This document shows, piece after piece, positions 53,866 to 62,059 of a DNA stretch of 64,000 nucleotides. How positions within the stretch are numbered: the stretch's first letter is position 1; each line of letters opens with the position of its first letter. Under the pieces are notes generated by a model. It saw nothing but the letters and a program-made list of their open reading frames with translations. It was not told where the DNA came from and did no database searches. The position numbers were made by a program, and so were the translations under genes. The stretch comes from JBGAKG01 sp044224495. GTDB lineage: Bacteria; Myxococcota_A; Polyangia; Polyangiales; Polyangiaceae. The stretch lies in contig JBGAKG010000010.1 of assembly GCA_044224495.1 (NCBI GenBank), positions 62,001 to 126,000 on the forward strand, given 5' to 3'.

Positions 53866-54045
53866 TTGGCAGCGCAGGCGCGGTTGTTGGGCGGGCAGGG
53901 GCATGCGCATGCGCACGCGCAGGTGGGAGAGTTGGCAGCGAAAGCGCGACTGTTGGGCGGGCAGGGGCATGCGCATGCGCACGCGCAGGTGGGAGAGTTG
54001 GCAGCGAAGGCGCGGTTGCTGGGCGGGCACGCGCAGGTGGGAGAG
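53866..54045. repeat. 66-bp tandem repeat, two full copies plus one with an 18-bp deletion
   Basis: Units at 53866-53931, 53932-53997 and 53998-54045, each starting TTGGCAGCG and containing GGGCGGGCAGGGGCATGCGC. The third lacks AGGGGCATGCGCATGCGC. The stretches of alternating purine-pyrimidine (GCATGCGCATGCGCACGCGC) could adopt Z-DNA. It fills most of the gene-free interval 53707-54077 between the transposase and the HxlR gene; length per unit is a multiple of 3, but no gene reads through it convincingly. Confidence 0.85.
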
Positions 54046-54077
54046 CCGGCAGCGAAGCGCGGTATTCTCTTTGCGCC

Positions 54078-54419
54078 ATGTCGTCGCATTTTGGTTGCCC
54101 CGTCGAGCTCGCTCTCAGCCATCTCGGCGGCAAGTGGAAGGTCGTCCTCCTCGCTCGCCTCAAGGAGCGTCCCCAGCGCTACTCCGACTTGCGCGCCTCC
54201 GTTCCCGGCCTGTCCGACAAAGTGCTCACCGAGCGGCTTCGCGAGCTCGTTGCCTTCGGGCTCGTCGTCCAGAGCAAGCGCGGCGGGCGCGGCGCTCCCT
54301 CCAGCTATCGGCTCTCCAAGCGCGGCGAAGAGCTTCGGCCCGCCCTCGAGGCTCTCTATCGCTGGGGCCTCGCCGAGGCCGAGCGTACGGGCGCCACGTT
54401 CGGGTCAGCCCGATCCTGA
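54078..54419 (+). CDS. HxlR family transcriptional regulator
   Basis: 113 residues. Winged HTH of the HxlR type: CPVELALSHLGGKWKVVLLARL, RYSDLRASVPGLSDKVLTERLREL, then YRLSKRGEELRPALEALY. Lies just after the tandem repeat and overlaps the 3' end of the convergent monooxygenase-globin gene by 15 bp. HxlR proteins often sense electrophiles or redox stress and regulate neighbouring oxidoreductases. Confidence 0.92.
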   Translation: MSSHFGCPVELALSHLGGKWKVVLLARLKERPQRYSDLRASVPGLSDKVLTERLRELVAFGLVVQSKRGGRGAPSSYRLSKRGEELRPALEALYRWGLAEAERTGATFGSARS

Positions 54420-55184
54420 GTCTTCGTCGGTCGTCCCAGAAAGGTACGGGCCGCCCACCTCACCCCAACCCCACCGCGGCATGCGCTCCGCGAGCATGGG
54501 CATGTCGTCGCGCTGCGAGTTCTGGACCGCCAGGCGCGTCCCCCACTCCAAGTAACCCACCAGCGCCGAACGAAACTCCGGGTCGTCCGGCACGCCACAC
54601 GCGTCCGCGCTGCGGAGCCAGAGCTCGATCCAGCGCTTGCGCTGCGGCTCGGTCAGGCGCTTTCCGATGTGGTGACGCACCATCTCTGCGTGCCCACCGT
54701 GCTTCTCGCCGTACGTCGCGGGGCCGCCGAACACCTCGTCGAGGAAGAGCGTCACGTGCTCCACGTGCTCGGCGCCCACCCTCGCGAACAGCGAACCCAG
54801 GAGCTCGTCGTCCTTCGCGAGCGCATAGAACCCGTCGACCACGCGGCGCAGGCGCTCGTTGCCGCCGATCCACTCGGAGAGCGTCGGCGGCGCAGGGCGC
54901 ACGGGCGCGTAGTGCTTCATCTCGCGGATGCGCGCGACGAACGGGCGCACGAGCTCGAGGAACGGGGGAAAATGCGGCCCCCCGCGGAAGCCGTGCTCGT
55001 GCGCCTCGACCGACGTCCACTCGATCCGGACGATCACCGCGCCGGGATCCTCGACGCCCCGCGTGACCTCGTGCCGAAGGCACTCGGGGGCGGCGTTCAG
55101 ATGAACGGCGGCGTTGCGGTAAGCCTGGAGCAGGGCGAGCGTCTCCTCGCCCTGCGTCTCGTAGCGGATGTACTCGACGATCAT
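54405..55184 (-). CDS. Fusion of antibiotic-biosynthesis-monooxygenase-like and truncated haemoglobin domains
   Basis: 259 residues from the ATG at 55184. Residues 1-95 form a ferredoxin-like ABM/quinol-monooxygenase domain (EYIRYETQGEETLALLQAYR, IVRIEWTSVEAHEHGFRG). Residues 105-235 are a group II truncated haemoglobin: RRVVDGFYALAKDDELLGSLF, VTLFLDEVFGGPATYGEKHG, with the proximal-His segment MVRHHIGKRL and RWIELWLRS. Such fusions suggest heme-linked oxygen or NO chemistry on a quinone-like or aromatic substrate. Convergent with an HxlR regulator. Confidence 0.87.
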   Translation of the reverse strand: MIVEYIRYETQGEETLALLQAYRNAAVHLNAAPECLRHEVTRGVEDPGAVIVRIEWTSVEAHEHGFRGGPHFPPFLELVRPFVARIREMKHYAPVRPAPPTLSEWIGGNERLRRVVDGFYALAKDDELLGSLFARVGAEHVEHVTLFLDEVFGGPATYGEKHGGHAEMVRHHIGKRLTEPQRKRWIELWLRSADACGVPDDPEFRSALVGYLEWGTRLAVQNSQRDDMPMLAERMPRWGWGEVGGPYLSGTTDEDSGSG

Positions 55185-55245
55185 TCCGCGTCTGTACGCA
55201 CGCGGAGGCGACCTGACAACGCACCGGATGGTGCGTTGTCCTGGC

Positions 55246-56394
55246 TCACGGGGAGTACCAAGACAGGATGGCTCCGCCGATCCGCAGCTTGTCCGGATCC
55301 GCGTACTCGATCCACTTCTGGCCAGCGCCATCGTGGCAGAGCAGGTCGGTCCGTCCGTCGCCGTTGAAGTCGCCGGTCAGCACCTCGGCGCCGTCGTGGC
55401 GGCACCAATTGGCCAGGCCTTCCCAAGCGGGATGGAACCCGCCGTCGATGTCACTGGTCGCGATCCAGTGGCGTCCGTCCCGGCCGTGGCAGAGCAGGTC
55501 GTCGCGCCCGTCGCCGTCGAAGTCGCCGAAGAGCGGATAGCCCGTTTCGCCGGTGCACCAACCCATGGCGTCGTCCCAGGTGGTCGAGTCGTAGCCGCCG
55601 GCCGCCTTGCTGAGCGCGGTCCACCAGTGCCCGTCGCTCAATTGGCGGCAGACGAGATCCTTGCGCGTGTCGTTCGGGCCGCGAGGCACGTCCCACGGCG
55701 GCGATGCAACCCGAGCGAGCCAGATCTGGTTCACCGGGATCAAGTGGGGGTCGGTGGAGACCATTCCCCAGCACCAGGGCGACAGCGGTTGTACCACATC
55801 GGGACCAGGCAACCCGCCGCCGCCGTCGTTGAAGCGAACCGCGATGGAGCCGTTGGCGTCGCTGTGGCAGACCGCGTCGTCACGCCCGTCGCCGTTCACG
55901 TCGCCGACGAGCACGGTGCGCAAGCCGAGCGTCGGCGGACAGAACCCGGTCGACGAGTAGCGATCGGTGCCCATGAACTTCACCCCGCCCGTCTGCGGGT
56001 CGGGCTTCGCGAACGAGACCCAGAGCTCGCCGGTGGCGTCCGACCAGCAGACCAGATCGGTCCGCGTGTCCTGGTTCATGTGGCCGGTCTTCAGCTCCAG
56101 GCTGCCGGAGCACCAGCCGAGGTTCTCGTACGTCTCGATCGACGAGCTGAAGTCGCCCGAGCCGTTCAGCGCGACCCAGATCTCGCCGAGGTTCGAGTGA
56201 CAGAGGAGGTCGTCGAGTCCGTTTCCGTCGAAGTCGCCCACCAGGAGCTGGTGCCCGGCGGCGCTGCACCAGCCCGCGGTCAGAGCCCCGTGACTGTGAC
56301 CGACCGACTCGGAGGGACCGCGCTCGGCGGACGAGCAACCCGTGAACGCGACCCCGACGGCGAAGATGGCAGTGAGGAGAAGTTTCTTTTGCAT
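55246..56394 (-). CDS. FG-GAP/VCBS repeat lipoprotein
   Basis: 382 residues. Lipoprotein signal ends VGVAFTGCSSA. Repeated calcium-binding loops DxDGxGxDD: VGDFDGNGLDDLLCH, VGDVNGDGRDDAVCH, FGDFDGDGRDDLLCH, TGDFNGDGRTDLLCH, each about 60-100 residues apart, form an integrin-like beta-propeller. Each blade has a conserved Trp-Cys. Surface protein, possibly adhesive or lectin-like. Confidence 0.88.
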   Translation of the reverse strand: MQKKLLLTAIFAVGVAFTGCSSAERGPSESVGHSHGALTAGWCSAAGHQLLVGDFDGNGLDDLLCHSNLGEIWVALNGSGDFSSSIETYENLGWCSGSLELKTGHMNQDTRTDLVCWSDATGELWVSFAKPDPQTGGVKFMGTDRYSSTGFCPPTLGLRTVLVGDVNGDGRDDAVCHSDANGSIAVRFNDGGGGLPGPDVVQPLSPWCWGMVSTDPHLIPVNQIWLARVASPPWDVPRGPNDTRKDLVCRQLSDGHWWTALSKAAGGYDSTTWDDAMGWCTGETGYPLFGDFDGDGRDDLLCHGRDGRHWIATSDIDGGFHPAWEGLANWCRHDGAEVLTGDFNGDGRTDLLCHDGAGQKWIEYADPDKLRIGGAILSWYSP

Positions 56395-56505
56395 GTGGCG
56401 ATTTGGCTCCTCGACGGGGCGCGGGTCGATACGCAGTTTCCTCGGCGAACGCGGGGCCGATTCCCACGGCTGAGCTGCTCGTACGCAGTCGCGTTCAAGC
56501 GGCGT

Positions 56506-58542
56506 TCACCACCACGTGGTGAACTTGGTGCCCTTCACCAAGACGACCTTCTGGAACGGAGCCGCATCGGCGTCGTAGAAGGCGAAGCGGTAGTCGTCGG
56601 GCGCGAGCGCGGGCAGCGTCAGCGTGATCGAGCCATGCGCAGGGATCACTCCGGTGTCGACGGGCGGCATGCCCAGCGGGAGCAGGTCACTCTTCCGGAC
56701 GGCGCGATCGAGATCGGGCAACACCTCGAGGTAGTCGGGCGTGAAGAGCGAGACGAGCCGGCGCGGCGTGCTCGTGTCGTTGTAGAGCTTCACCGTCGTG
56801 CCGAAGAAGATCGAAGGTCGGTAGGGCGTGCCGATGCTCTTGCCGATCACGACCCCGTCGAGGGCCGGTGCGTCGCCCAGCGGTGCTTCGCCCAGATCGA
56901 TCGCCGCGGCGTTGCACTTCACGGACTTCTCCGGCGCGGCCGTCCACGCGGAGCCGGTGTCGACCGTCACCGCCAGATCCCCGCACAGGATGCCCGACGA
57001 GCGCCCCCAGCGATCGACGGCGGCGATCCGGAGCTGCAGCTCGTTCGTGCTGCCCGCCTGGAACCACGATGCGTCGACCGGGAGCGTGGTCGCGGTCGCG
57101 ATCGTGTCGTCGTTCTGGCGCCGATAGATCTTGTGGAATACACGCTTCTTGGACGTGAGGTTCTCGACCCGGAGATCGAAGTGGTCGAACTCGTGGCTCG
57201 CCACGGACTGGTCCCACCACACGTAGATCGGCGGCGAGCTCACGACGGGGTAGAGCCCGACCGGCGCCGGGATCGTGGGGACCGCGCGCGACGGCAGGGC
57301 GACCTCGACGCCGACCGGCATCACGATCGGCGCCCGTCGTTCGCCGGCGGGCATGGTGATCGGGCCCGACGTGATCAGGCGCACCGTCGGATCGACCTCG
57401 AGCTCGCGCAGCATCTTCGCGGTGGGCGTACGTTGAATGACGTTCGGGTCGTCCTCGAGCCCGGAGCCCGGCGTCTTCGGGGTCGTCGTGGGGACGGACG
57501 GGATCAAGCGAGAGCTGCCGAGCGCACCGGCCGGGCCGTCGAACGTCGTCGCCAGGCCGTCGATCGCGGTCGCGTACTTCACCCAATCGGGGGCCGTCAC
57601 GGTGTTCGAGGCGACCTTCGTCACGATCGCATCCGTCTCGGTCGCGAAGTGATCCACCGCCGCCGGATCCGCACCTTCGCCCACGGTGACGAAGTAGGGG
57701 AGCGACTCGAACACCTGCCCGGCTTCGCTGCCCTGGACGATGATCCCCTGGACGATGATCCCCTGCACGATGATGCCGTCGACGAAGCGCTTCAGGAGCT
57801 CGCCGCACGCGGTCTTCGCATCGGTCGGGTTCTTGGTCAGCCGCGCGAACACCGTCGTGATGAACGCGTTCGCCGCCGAAAGGTGCGCGCTCGAGGGCGC
57901 GAGCGCGGGCCGGATCTGGCGGAAGGCAAACTTGTAGAGTGCAGCATTCGGCGAGAGGTCGGGGTAGACTCCGGCGATTGCGAGGTTGGGCGACTTCAGC
58001 GCGTCGGCGAGCGTGCCCGCGGCGGGGACCAGCGCGGCGAGGTCGTCGGCCGTGAGCGCCTTCGCCTGCTCGAGCAGGTTCAGGACTCCGAGCAGGTTCT
58101 CCGCGAGCGCGATCCGGCCCCACGCGTGCGTCGCGGATTGGGCCTTCTTCAACGCGCCGACCAGCGCCGGCTCGTTCACCGCCCACTCCGCCAGGAGCGC
58201 GTTCGCCACCGCCGGCGACGGGCACCCGAAGGCCCCGTTCACGCAGTCGGTCGTGACCTTCGCGCGCAGGACCTCGCTCAGCGCGCTCGTGACGAACACC
58301 GGATCGCGCATCGGGAAGAAGCGGTTGGGGTCGTCCATCTCGGCGTTGCGCCCGAGTTGCACGAAGGCATCGACCGCGTTCCGCGCCGGGCCGAAGCTGC
58401 CCCGGCTCGGATCGAACGAGAGCGGCTTCGAGGCGTCCGCGCCCGCGTCCGTCGAGCATGGCGCGGTCGTCGGATCGTTGCTGGAGCAAGCGGCGAGGCC
58501 GAAGAAGAGACCGGTAGCGGCAAAGAAGAGCGTACGTCGCAT
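56506..58542 (-). CDS. Large lipoprotein with GIIVQ triplication
   Basis: 678 residues from the ATG at 58542. Lipoprotein signal FFGLAACSSND, Asp/Ala linker, a helical region (about 60-260), the triple repeat GIIVQGIIVQGIIVQG encoded by three 15-bp DNA units at 57731-57775, then beta-sandwich domains (IYVWWDQSVASHEFDHFDLRVEN; AHGSITLTLPALAPDDYRF). Outer-surface protein of unknown function. The frame extends upstream, but the lipoprotein signal defines the start. Confidence 0.8.
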   Translation of the reverse strand: MRRTLFFAATGLFFGLAACSSNDPTTAPCSTDAGADASKPLSFDPSRGSFGPARNAVDAFVQLGRNAEMDDPNRFFPMRDPVFVTSALSEVLRAKVTTDCVNGAFGCPSPAVANALLAEWAVNEPALVGALKKAQSATHAWGRIALAENLLGVLNLLEQAKALTADDLAALVPAAGTLADALKSPNLAIAGVYPDLSPNAALYKFAFRQIRPALAPSSAHLSAANAFITTVFARLTKNPTDAKTACGELLKRFVDGIIVQGIIVQGIIVQGSEAGQVFESLPYFVTVGEGADPAAVDHFATETDAIVTKVASNTVTAPDWVKYATAIDGLATTFDGPAGALGSSRLIPSVPTTTPKTPGSGLEDDPNVIQRTPTAKMLRELEVDPTVRLITSGPITMPAGERRAPIVMPVGVEVALPSRAVPTIPAPVGLYPVVSSPPIYVWWDQSVASHEFDHFDLRVENLTSKKRVFHKIYRRQNDDTIATATTLPVDASWFQAGSTNELQLRIAAVDRWGRSSGILCGDLAVTVDTGSAWTAAPEKSVKCNAAAIDLGEAPLGDAPALDGVVIGKSIGTPYRPSIFFGTTVKLYNDTSTPRRLVSLFTPDYLEVLPDLDRAVRKSDLLPLGMPPVDTGVIPAHGSITLTLPALAPDDYRFAFYDADAAPFQKVVLVKGTKFTTWW
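57731..57775. repeat. Three 15-bp tandem units inside the lipoprotein gene
   Basis: CCCTGGACGATGATC twice exactly (57731-57745, 57746-57760) and CCCTGCACGATGATG once (57761-57775). In-frame repeat coding GIIVQ on the minus strand; a slippage-prone site that keeps the frame. Confidence 0.9.
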
Positions 58543-58638
58543 GGGGTCGAGCTTCGCCTCGCCGCACTGCCGCGTCCGTACGCAATTCGTGGCGCCGCGA
58601 GCTGCGCGGTGCGACGGCGCACGCGCGCGCGTACGCAC

Positions 58639-58929
58639 TCAGGGCGTGGTTCGGCGCGGCAGCCGCGCGACGAGCTCGGCGCGGGAGTGCACGCCGAGGC
58701 GCCGGTACGCCCCCTCGAGCAGCTTCGCGATGGTCGCCACGGCCGTCCCGCGAACGACGGCAATCTCGGCGTTGCTCATCCCTTCCGCGGCGAGAGCGAC
58801 GACGTCGCGTTGCGCGCGCGTCAGCGTCTCCAGGCCGTCGCCAGCGTCGTCGATGGCGTGGCTCAGGACGAGGACCTCGCGCCCGTCGAGGCGCAAGATC
58901 TGACACCGCAGGTCCGGCGGTGGCTTCAT
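58639..58929 (-). CDS. Small LuxR/GerE HTH regulator
   Basis: 96 residues. A short N-terminal part (REVLVLSHAIDDAGDG) and a C-terminal GerE HTH: LTRAQRDVVALAAEGMSNAEIAVVRG, TAVATIAKLLEGAYRRLGVHSRAEL. The RGTAVxTV helix matches the second HTH of the 20042 eCIS-linked regulator. Divergent from the STAND regulator starting at 59001 (71-bp gap). Confidence 0.85.
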   Translation of the reverse strand: MKPPPDLRCQILRLDGREVLVLSHAIDDAGDGLETLTRAQRDVVALAAEGMSNAEIAVVRGTAVATIAKLLEGAYRRLGVHSRAELVARLPRRTTP

Positions 58930-59000
58930 GGCTCGAACGATACCACGGGCCGCCCTCCCGACGGTGGAAGTGCTCGGCGCCCGCGCATACTCTGTCGGCC

Positions 59001-61103
59001 ATGGCGGATCTCGGCACCGTGCTCGCAGCCACCGAAGCGGAGCGGTTCGTCGGACGGCGCGCGATCTTGGAGACGTTTCGGCGCATCGTCACCGAGGCGG
59101 CACGCGAGCCTCGCGTCGTGACGCTGGTCGGCCCGGCGGGCGCGGGGAAGTCGGCGCTGCTCCGGCACCTCCTCCGCGCGGAGCCCACGCGGCGGAGCGT
59201 CTGGCTCTCGGGCGAACGGATCGCGCCCAACGCCGACGCGTTCACCGCAGCGCTGCGGAGCGAGAGCGGCGGCACGCTCGAAGAGCTGGGGCGCGGGCGC
59301 AAGGCCGACATCATCGTCATCGACGCGTTCGAGCGGCTCCGCGCGCTGGAGCGCTGGCTCTTCGACGAGGCGCTCCCGAAGGCGGGCGCGCGCATCTGCG
59401 TCTTTCTCACCAGCCGCGAGCGACCCGAGCGGCAATCACGCTCGGCGTGGGGCTCGGCGATGCGAGAGTTCGACCTACCGCCCTTCACCGACGGCGAAGC
59501 ACGCGAGTACCTGCGCCGGCGCGGTGTGCCGACGGCCTCGCACGAAGCGATCGTGCGCTACGCCGCCGGGCACGCGCTCGCGCTCGGCATCATCGCCGAT
59601 CGCTACGAGCTCGATCGCGATCACCAGTTCACTCCGGGCGCCGCTCCGGACGTGGTCGCGACGCTGGTCTCCGAGTTCACGCGCGATGCCCCATCGGCCG
59701 AGCACGAGCGTGCGCTGTTCGCGCTCTCGATCCCCTGGACGCTCGACGAAGAGCTCCTCGGTGCGATGCTGAATCGTCCCGCCCCCGAGGTACGGACCAT
59801 CTTCCGTTGGCTCAGCACGCTCACGTTCGTGGAGCGGCGCGGGGGCAACCTGATCCCGCATGCGCTCGCGCGCAACGTCCTCTACGACGATCTGGTGCAG
59901 GGCGCACCCGAGCGCCACCGGCAGCTCGTCGACAACGCGAGCGCGCTCATCCTCGATCGAATCTGCGCGCTCGGGCCGCTCGCTGCTCCGATCGAAGTGA
60001 TGCGTGCGCTCTACATGCGTCGCCGGGCGGCGCCGTTCCTGGATCCGTTCCACTTCGACGAGCTCTCGCAGTGCTCGTATCGGCCCGTGACGGCCGCGTC
60101 GCTGCCGACGCTGACCGGAGTGGTCGCGCGCTGGGAGGGCGAAGACTCGGGAGAGCGCTTCCGCGCGGCGTTCGCCCATGCGCCGGAGCTCGCGTTTGCC
60201 GTGCACGCCGCGACGTCGGAGCCGCTCGCGCTCAACGCGTTCGTGACCATGCACGACGCACCCGCGGCGCTGCGAGAGGGCGATCCTCTGCTCGAACGCG
60301 CCCACGCGATCTGGCGCGAGCTCGAGCCCGAAGGAAAGTGGGACCTCGCGTTCGCGCGCTGGCGCATGACGGCGAGTGGGTACCAAGCGCTCGGCGTGGA
60401 GATGCAGGCGGTCCTCACCGGGGGGCCATTCCTCACCTCGCTCCGGGCGCCCAACGTGCGGTGGGTGCTCTTCGCGGCGTCGCCGCCGGCGGCGTGGGAG
60501 CCGCTCGCACCGCCGTTCGGGTTGGAGATCGTCGGCCGAATCGCGTGGGGCGAGCGGAGTTACACCTTGGCGCTCGCCGACACGCATCGGATCGCGGGCG
60601 GTCCGTTCGGACCCCAGGAGATGACGAAGCGCCTCACGCGGGTGCATCTGCGCAACCTCGCGGCATTGGGGGAGCGCGACGAGGTCTCCGCCGGCGTCGA
60701 CGGGTCGCCGCCCAACGCCGCGCTCGATGCGCTGCGCGCGGCGGTGATTCGGATCGACGGCGTGCGCGCCGGGAACCGCCGTCGCGATCCCCGCCGCGTG
60801 TGGAAGGCACTGCACGAAGGGGAGTGGTCGCTCGTGGATCGGTTCGAACGCGACGGGCGCCGTTACTACGTGGCGTTGCCCAACGAGCCGCCGACGTTGC
60901 CGTCGATCCTGACCGATCGGGAAGCGCGCGTCGTCTCGCGGTGTGGGCTCGGGCACTCGAACAAGTTGATCGCCTACGAGCTGGGGATCTCGGAGTCGAG
61001 CGTGGCGCGCGCGTTGTCGCGCGCCTCCGAGAAGTTGGGGGTCGCGTCGCGGGTGGAGCTGGTGCGGAGAGCCTCCGAGTTGCTGGCGCCGAGCTCGGAG
61101 TGA
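59001..61103 (+). CDS. STAND ATPase with C-terminal LuxR HTH (LAL-type regulator)
   Basis: 700 residues from the ATG at 59001. N-terminal NTPase: FVGRR, Walker A GPAGAGKS (44-51), Walker B region ADIIVIDAFERL, sensor FLTSRE. A long helical sensor region follows. C-terminal HTH (about 635-695): LTDREARVVSRCGLGHSN, ELGISESSVARALSRASEKLG. Overall MalT/LAL-type architecture though shorter. The frame is open to 58920, but the shorter ATG follows a more usual start. Confidence 0.87.
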   Translation: MADLGTVLAATEAERFVGRRAILETFRRIVTEAAREPRVVTLVGPAGAGKSALLRHLLRAEPTRRSVWLSGERIAPNADAFTAALRSESGGTLEELGRGRKADIIVIDAFERLRALERWLFDEALPKAGARICVFLTSRERPERQSRSAWGSAMREFDLPPFTDGEAREYLRRRGVPTASHEAIVRYAAGHALALGIIADRYELDRDHQFTPGAAPDVVATLVSEFTRDAPSAEHERALFALSIPWTLDEELLGAMLNRPAPEVRTIFRWLSTLTFVERRGGNLIPHALARNVLYDDLVQGAPERHRQLVDNASALILDRICALGPLAAPIEVMRALYMRRRAAPFLDPFHFDELSQCSYRPVTAASLPTLTGVVARWEGEDSGERFRAAFAHAPELAFAVHAATSEPLALNAFVTMHDAPAALREGDPLLERAHAIWRELEPEGKWDLAFARWRMTASGYQALGVEMQAVLTGGPFLTSLRAPNVRWVLFAASPPAAWEPLAPPFGLEIVGRIAWGERSYTLALADTHRIAGGPFGPQEMTKRLTRVHLRNLAALGERDEVSAGVDGSPPNAALDALRAAVIRIDGVRAGNRRRDPRRVWKALHEGEWSLVDRFERDGRRYYVALPNEPPTLPSILTDREARVVSRCGLGHSNKLIAYELGISESSVARALSRASEKLGVASRVELVRRASELLAPSSE

Positions 61104-61116
61104 GCGTTCGAGCTCG

Positions 61117-61995
61117 CTATCCCCCATCCACCGTCGGGATCTTCGCGCTCTGGATGTACACGCACCCCCCATCCATGTCGGCCGCGATCCCGCCGTCCGG
61201 CAGGTTCACGCGCGGGAACAGCACCACGTTCGTCATCGTGCCCTTGAACGGACCCGTCTGCGTCAGGTTCAGGTTCCCGCTCGTCTGGATGTAGCGCTTG
61301 CCGGAGAAGTTCTCGGTCACGACCTGCAAGCAGGTCTTCAGACCACCGCCACACTCGGCCTGCATCGTCGGCAACGTCAGCGCTTCGTTTCCGACGCCCG
61401 CCCCGCTCTTCCAGAAGCACTGGATGTTGTCGGGGAGCGGGCCATCGATCTGCGCGATCTTCCCGTCGACGAAGTTCGCGTTCATCGGGTTGAAGTCCGT
61501 GACCGTCACCGGCGTGCACCCCGCTCCACAACGCGTCGCGCTCTTGCAGTCGTTGCACGCGCAGTCTTCGGTCGCACCACACGTGCCGTCGTTGGTGCAC
61601 GAGCCTGCGTCGGTGCCGCCGCCATCGGGGGGGCTCGCGTCGGCGGGGCACGGCGTCGTCAGCGCCGGCGCTGGAGCGGTGGGGCTCATGTTCGGGCAGA
61701 GCTTCGAGATGTCGATCGGTCCGCTCTTCGCGCCCGTCGGAACCACGACGCGAAGCGTCGAGTTGCTCAGCGCTCCCGGCGCCTGCGCGCCGCCCGTGAA
61801 GGTGACCGTGCCTTGGTACGTGCATTGGTCGGCACCGTCGACCGCGATCTGGATCTCCTGTCCTTCGTTGGCGCACGCCTGGTCGGTGACCGCGATCACG
61901 TAGACGGGACTTTGATCTTCCCCGCAGTTGCCACCGAGTGACGCGAGGCCGACGCTCACCACGCAGACCCCCACGATCCAAGTCGATCGACGCAT
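61117..61995 (-). CDS. Cys-rich secreted lipoprotein-like protein
   Basis: 292 residues from the ATG at 61995. N-terminal hydrophobic signal (STWIVGVCVVSVGLASLGGNCGED) with a possible lipid-attachment Cys. Then a beta domain (VTDQACANEGQEIQI) with IPT-like features, a Pro/Asp linker, a metallothionein-like Cys cluster (CTNDGTCGATEDCACNDC, TRCGAGC) and a C-terminal beta domain (KTCLQVVTENFSG). Convergent with the STAND gene. Function unknown. Confidence 0.75.
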   Translation of the reverse strand: MRRSTWIVGVCVVSVGLASLGGNCGEDQSPVYVIAVTDQACANEGQEIQIAVDGADQCTYQGTVTFTGGAQAPGALSNSTLRVVVPTGAKSGPIDISKLCPNMSPTAPAPALTTPCPADASPPDGGGTDAGSCTNDGTCGATEDCACNDCKSATRCGAGCTPVTVTDFNPMNANFVDGKIAQIDGPLPDNIQCFWKSGAGVGNEALTLPTMQAECGGGLKTCLQVVTENFSGKRYIQTSGNLNLTQTGPFKGTMTNVVLFPRVNLPDGGIAADMDGGCVYIQSAKIPTVDGG

Positions 61996-62043
61996 GGAAC
62001 CCTCCACTCCCCCCATTTCGCCGTGGCAGGTCTGCGGCTACCA

Positions 62044-62059
62044 TCCCCCGAATGGGGGA
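62044..62059. promoter_or_regulatory. Inverted repeat over the start codon of the 62052 regulator
   Basis: TCCCCC (62044-62049), loop GAAT, GGGGGA (62054-62059); the ATG is at 62052-62054 inside it. It could be an operator or an mRNA hairpin limiting translation. Confidence 0.35.

Noticed and set aside
53866..54045. CRISPR array
   Set aside because: The units are contiguous 66-bp tandem repeats without unique spacers, and no cas genes are present.
53119..54555. Plus-strand frame translating the 66-bp tandem repeat
   Set aside because: The 22-residue periodicity (LLGGQGHAHAHAQVGEL) results from the DNA repeat; the frame is antisense to the transposase and overlaps the HxlR start.
55168..59121. 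Very long plus-strand open frame across the FG-GAP and GIIVQ lipoprotein genes
   Set aside because: It is antisense to well-supported minus-strand genes, is dominated by Arg/Val/Asp-rich sequence and shows no domain; high GC removes stops from the opposite strand.
56687..59488. 933-codon minus-strand frame
   Set aside because: Arg-rich shadow of the 56506 lipoprotein and antisense of the STAND regulator, with no start signal or family motif.
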